8,097 nt of DNA from assembly GCA_029865445.1 (NCBI GenBank), contig JAOUGY010000169.1, positions 1-8,097 on the forward strand. Reading direction: 5' to 3'. Both the position numbers and the translations under genes were made by a program. The notes beneath the pieces are model-generated. The model saw only the letters and a list, made by a program, of their open reading frames with translations, ran no database searches and had not been told where the DNA came from. Below, piece after piece: positions 5,456-8,097 of the stretch (positions within the stretch are counted from its first letter, which is position 1; every line of letters starts with the position of its first letter). This DNA comes from Acidimicrobiia bacterium (GTDB lineage Bacteria > Actinomycetota > Acidimicrobiia > Spongiisociales > ZC4RG35).

Positions 5456-6431
5456 ATACGCGCCTGACCTCCTCGGTGCCAAAAAGCCCGTACGGGCGGA
5501 TGAGCAACACGAGGAGCATGATCACGTATCCGATGATCGCAGAGAACCCCGAGCCGAGAACATTGCTGAACCCTGTCAGGTAGACGGAAGCGGCCGATTC
5601 CGCGAGGCCAATGACGATACCGCCGACGATCGCCCCCACAATGGAGTCGAGACCACCCAAGATGATCGCCGGGAATGCCCCGAACGCCACGAATGCGGTC
5701 GCACTGCTAACTCCCGCCGCTCGCGGGAAGATCGACGCAAAGATGCCGGCAACACCGGCGAGGACCGCCCCGAGAAGCCACGACAAGCCAAAAATCCGGC
5801 CGACGGTGATCCCTTGGGCACGCGCCGCCTCCTGGTCGAATGCCGTCGCGCGCATGGCCACGCCCGTTCGGGATCTGAAGAACAGTGCCACCGCCACGAC
5901 AGCCACGACTGTGACGCCTAGCTGCACAAGCTGAGTGTGGGGGACAGTGACGGGACCGATCGTTGCGGTGGCCGTGCCCCATGGGTCGGCCAGGGGTCGG
6001 CCGTCCAGGCCGGCGAAGTCGTCAACGATGGTTCTCAGGACGATGTCGAGGCCGACCGTGAGAATCGCGATCTGGAAGAGGGGCTCGCCGACCATAGGCC
6101 GAATGAAGAGCCGCTCCAGAACCATTCCTGCCGCCCCACCCAGGGCAACGCCCAGAACAGCCGCGAGAGCCCATGTCACCCACGTCGGTGCGGATGGAAT
6201 CCAGCGGCCTGGGACGTCGATCTCTACTGCAGTCAGGGCGACGAGAAAGGCACCGACGGCAACGAGTGCGCCATGTGCGAAGTTGACCACTTGGGTAGCC
6301 TTGAAGATGATCACAAAGCCCATGGCAAGAAGGGCATAGATGGTGCCCAACGCCAACCCGCCGACCACCATCTGCCAGAACTGCTCGATGCCACCGACGG
6401 TCGCCTGCGCAAGGATCAGCGTGTCAGTCAT
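5454..6431 (-). CDS. livH: LivH-type ABC transporter permease
   Basis: The other channel-forming subunit, pairing with LivM. At 325 residues it is close to the usual LivH length. Seen: the N-terminal family motif LGTIYALLAMGFVIIFKATQ running into VVNFAHGALVAVGAF (about 28-62, NFAHG at 50-54), LERLFIRPMVG, LTVGLDIVLR, the ATPase-contact region GVAMRATAFDQEAARAQGI, and the C-terminal LLIRPYGLFGTEEVRRV. About eight hydrophobic segments are present. The ATG at 6431 overlaps the ligase stop codon as ATGA, and the only purine-rich run (AAAGG) is one base from the ATG, too close for a normal ribosome site, so translation is probably coupled to the ligase gene. Family identity is secure; substrate is not. 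Confidence 0.94.
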   Translation of the reverse strand: MTDTLILAQATVGGIEQFWQMVVGGLALGTIYALLAMGFVIIFKATQVVNFAHGALVAVGAFLVALTAVEIDVPGRWIPSAPTWVTWALAAVLGVALGGAAGMVLERLFIRPMVGEPLFQIAILTVGLDIVLRTIVDDFAGLDGRPLADPWGTATATIGPVTVPHTQLVQLGVTVVAVVAVALFFRSRTGVAMRATAFDQEAARAQGITVGRIFGLSWLLGAVLAGVAGIFASIFPRAAGVSSATAFVAFGAFPAIILGGLDSIVGAIVGGIVIGLAESAASVYLTGFSNVLGSGFSAIIGYVIMLLVLLIRPYGLFGTEEVRRV

Positions 6432-8097
6432 GCCTTTGAGGAATACATCGACTCGATCAACTCGGCGAACATCTCGTCCATGGCGCTTCGTTTCAGTTTC
6501 TGGGTGGCCGTCAGCTCACCGTCTTCGTGGTCGAGCTCTTTCGGGATCATCCGGAACTTCCGGATGTTCTCGACCCGGGCGAACTTCTTGTTCGTATCGT
6601 CCACCACACCTTGCATCATCTCGAGAACCTCGGGTTTCTCGGACAAATCGCGGTAGGTCGTGTACGGGATCCCCTTGCGAGTGGCCCAGTCCCCGACCGT
6701 GTCGAACTCGATCCCGATCAGCGCGGTCAGGTAGTTCTTGCCGTCGCCGATGACCATCGCCTCCTTCACGTACGGCGAGGTCTTCAGCGAGTTCTCGATC
6801 TCCGACGGCGAGATGTTCTTGCCGCCCGACGTGATGATGATGTGCTTGATCCGGTCGACGATCTTCACGTGAGTGCCGTCGACCCACACTCCCACGTCCC
6901 CGGTTCGCAGGAACCCGTCGTCGGTGAAGGTCTCGGCCGTTTTATCGGGTTTGTTCCAATAGCCCTTGAACACGCCCGGGTGTTTGGTGAGGATCTCACC
7001 GGTCTCTTCGTCGAGTCTGAACTCGATCCCCGGGTATGGCTCACCGACGGTTCCCAGTTTCATCCGTCCCACGAAGTTGACCGTGGCGATGGCGGAGTTC
7101 TCGGTCATCCCGTACAACTCGTAGAGGTTGACCCCCAGGCCGTGGAAGAACTCGATCACCTCGGGGGCAATGGCGGCGGCACCGGTCCCGGCCCACCGGC
7201 AGCGCCGAAGACCGATCCTTTCCCGGAGGGCCCGAAACACGAGCGGATAGCCGATCAGATAAACGAGACGTGACACCGGGGTGTGGACGCCGCCGTTGGC
7301 GACACGCTGACGACCGACAAAGCCGGCCATCGAGAACCCGATCCTCGACCACAGCCGTTTGAACCAGGTGGCGTCCTTGGTCTTGATGAGGACCGAGGCG
7401 TGGATCTTCTCCCAGATGCGGGGCACGGCGAAAAACAGGGTGGGCTGGATCTCACGCAGGTTCTCCTGGACGGTTTCGATCGACTCGGCGAAGTTGAGCA
7501 CCGTTCCGTTCGAAGCCATGGTCCAGGTCGAGAAGATGCGTTCGGCCACGTGACAGAGTGGAAGGTAGGTGAGGATCTGATCCTCCGGTCCCGGCTTTGG
7601 TCCGGGGAGGCGACCTTCCACATTGATGACCTGCTCGGTGCAATAGGCGAAGTTGTCGTTTGCGAGCATCGCCCCCTTCGGGGGTCCCGTCGTCCCGGAG
7701 GTATAGACGAGCGTCATGATGTCGTCGCCGGTCGCGTCGCCCATTCGAGTGGCCAGGTCGGCCGGATTCGAGTCGCGATGGGCCCGGCCCAGCTCGAGGA
7801 AGTCGTCCCAGAAGATGAATCGGTGGTCGTCCCTGAGCCCCCGGAAGCCCCTCGGTTCCACGTGAATGATCTTCTCGAGGGCGGGGAGCGTGTCGATGAC
7901 GTCGAGAACTTTGTCGGCCTGCTCCTGGTCTTCTGCCAGGTGCACTTTCGCTCCGGAGTCCGACAGCAGATACTGCACCTCCGGAGACGGGTTGGTCGGG
8001 TACAAGCCGGTCGAGATGCCGCGAACCGCCACGGTCGCGATGTCGAGGATCACCCACTCCGGCCGGTCTTCGGAATGGATGGAGACACGATCCCCCA
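6428..8097 (-). CDS. AMP-forming long-chain acyl-CoA ligase (FAA1-like), N-terminus cut by window edge
   Basis: It activates a carboxylic acid with ATP to an acyl-AMP and transfers it to CoA, as a cytoplasmic or membrane-associated enzyme of the ANL superfamily. The frame is open to the right edge: before the GTG at 8053 it reads GDRVSIHSEDRPEW, the conserved FAA1 N-terminal motif, so the gene starts outside and perhaps 40-60 residues are missing. Seen: P-loop YTSGTTGPPKG (7673-7705), YELYGMTEN with the catalytic Thr-Glu (about 7098-7124), LRTGD and the hinge VDRIKHIIITSGGKNISPSEIE (about 6790-6915), and LTATQKLKR near the end (about 6488-6514), whose Lys matches the adenylation lysine. All catalytic motifs look intact. 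Long-chain fatty acid is the default family substrate, but the transporter operon allows aromatic or other acids. The stop codon overlaps the livH start. Confidence 0.92.
   Translation of the reverse strand, partial: GDRVSIHSEDRPEWVILDIATVAVRGISTGLYPTNPSPEVQYLLSDSGAKVHLAEDQEQADKVLDVIDTLPALEKIIHVEPRGFRGLRDDHRFIFWDDFLELGRAHRDSNPADLATRMGDATGDDIMTLVYTSGTTGPPKGAMLANDNFAYCTEQVINVEGRLPGPKPGPEDQILTYLPLCHVAERIFSTWTMASNGTVLNFAESIETVQENLREIQPTLFFAVPRIWEKIHASVLIKTKDATWFKRLWSRIGFSMAGFVGRQRVANGGVHTPVSRLVYLIGYPLVFRALRERIGLRRCRWAGTGAAAIAPEVIEFFHGLGVNLYELYGMTENSAIATVNFVGRMKLGTVGEPYPGIEFRLDEETGEILTKHPGVFKGYWNKPDKTAETFTDDGFLRTGDVGVWVDGTHVKIVDRIKHIIITSGGKNISPSEIENSLKTSPYVKEAMVIGDGKNYLTALIGIEFDTVGDWATRKGIPYTTYRDLSEKPEVLEMMQGVVDDTNKKFARVENIRKFRMIPKELDHEDGELTATQKLKRSAMDEMFAELIESMYSSKA

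Noticed and set aside
5441..5482. TTG at 5482 as the livM start
   Set aside because: It would overlap livH by 29 bases and add a non-family charged tail, while ATG 5440 has a well-spaced GAGGAG.
5935..6656. Plus-strand open frames across livH and the ligase 3' end
   Set aside because: They are antisense to two genes with clear family motifs and give low-complexity Arg/Pro/Ser products.
8051..8053. GTG at 8053 as the start of the acyl-CoA ligase
   Set aside because: The frame continues upstream with GDRVSIHSEDRPEW, a conserved FAA1 motif, so the GTG is an internal Val codon and the gene is cut by the window edge.

Overview
The window looks like a high-GC Gram-positive chromosome, most likely an actinobacterium of the Acidimicrobiia type. 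The grounds are GC-rich coding, GTG start use, a lipoprotein with a long Thr/Ser/Glu linker, the start of a YlbL-type PDZ/Lon-like protease, and a LivF with a basic RDVKHYKRRKRW-like tail. The lineage call is an inference from these traits; no marker gene is present.

Layout. At the left edge (1-327, minus strand) is the N-terminal part of a membrane-anchored PDZ/Lon-like protease that runs out of the window. It is divergent from bioY (401-985, plus strand), the substrate-binding subunit of a biotin ECF transporter. From 1065 to the right edge, everything lies on the minus strand and reads as one operon of the branched-chain amino-acid (LivFGHMK/HAAT) class. In transcription order it is: a fatty-acid/aromatic-acid-type AMP-forming acyl-CoA ligase (8097-6428, 5' end outside the window), permease LivH (6431-5454), permease LivM (5440-4205), substrate-binding lipoprotein (4152-2752), ATPase LivF (2694-1906) and ATPase LivG (1844-1065). 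BioY and LivG converge on a short gap with no gene.

How the genes fit together. The lipoprotein captures a ligand outside the membrane, LivH and LivM form the channel, and LivF and LivG power it. The ligase stop codon and the livH start codon share bases (ATGA overlap), and livM starts beside the livH stop, so ligase and permease synthesis are probably coupled. This supports a transporter that imports a carboxylic acid (fatty, aromatic or branched) for immediate CoA activation rather than, or as well as, amino acids; that is inference.

Non-coding structure is concentrated in the gaps around the binding protein and the ATPases. There is an 8-bp stem-loop just upstream of the binding-protein ribosome site, a perfect 12-bp stem-loop just after its stop codon, and a compound repeat (4.5 copies of heptamer GTACCCA plus GCGAGC-GCA-GCGAGC) that fills almost the whole livF-livG gap and ends one base from the livG ribosome site. 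I see no RNA genes, CRISPR arrays, transposases or clear phage genes. No strikingly new system is evident; the ligase-coupled importer and the repeat-filled intra-operon gap are the best leads.
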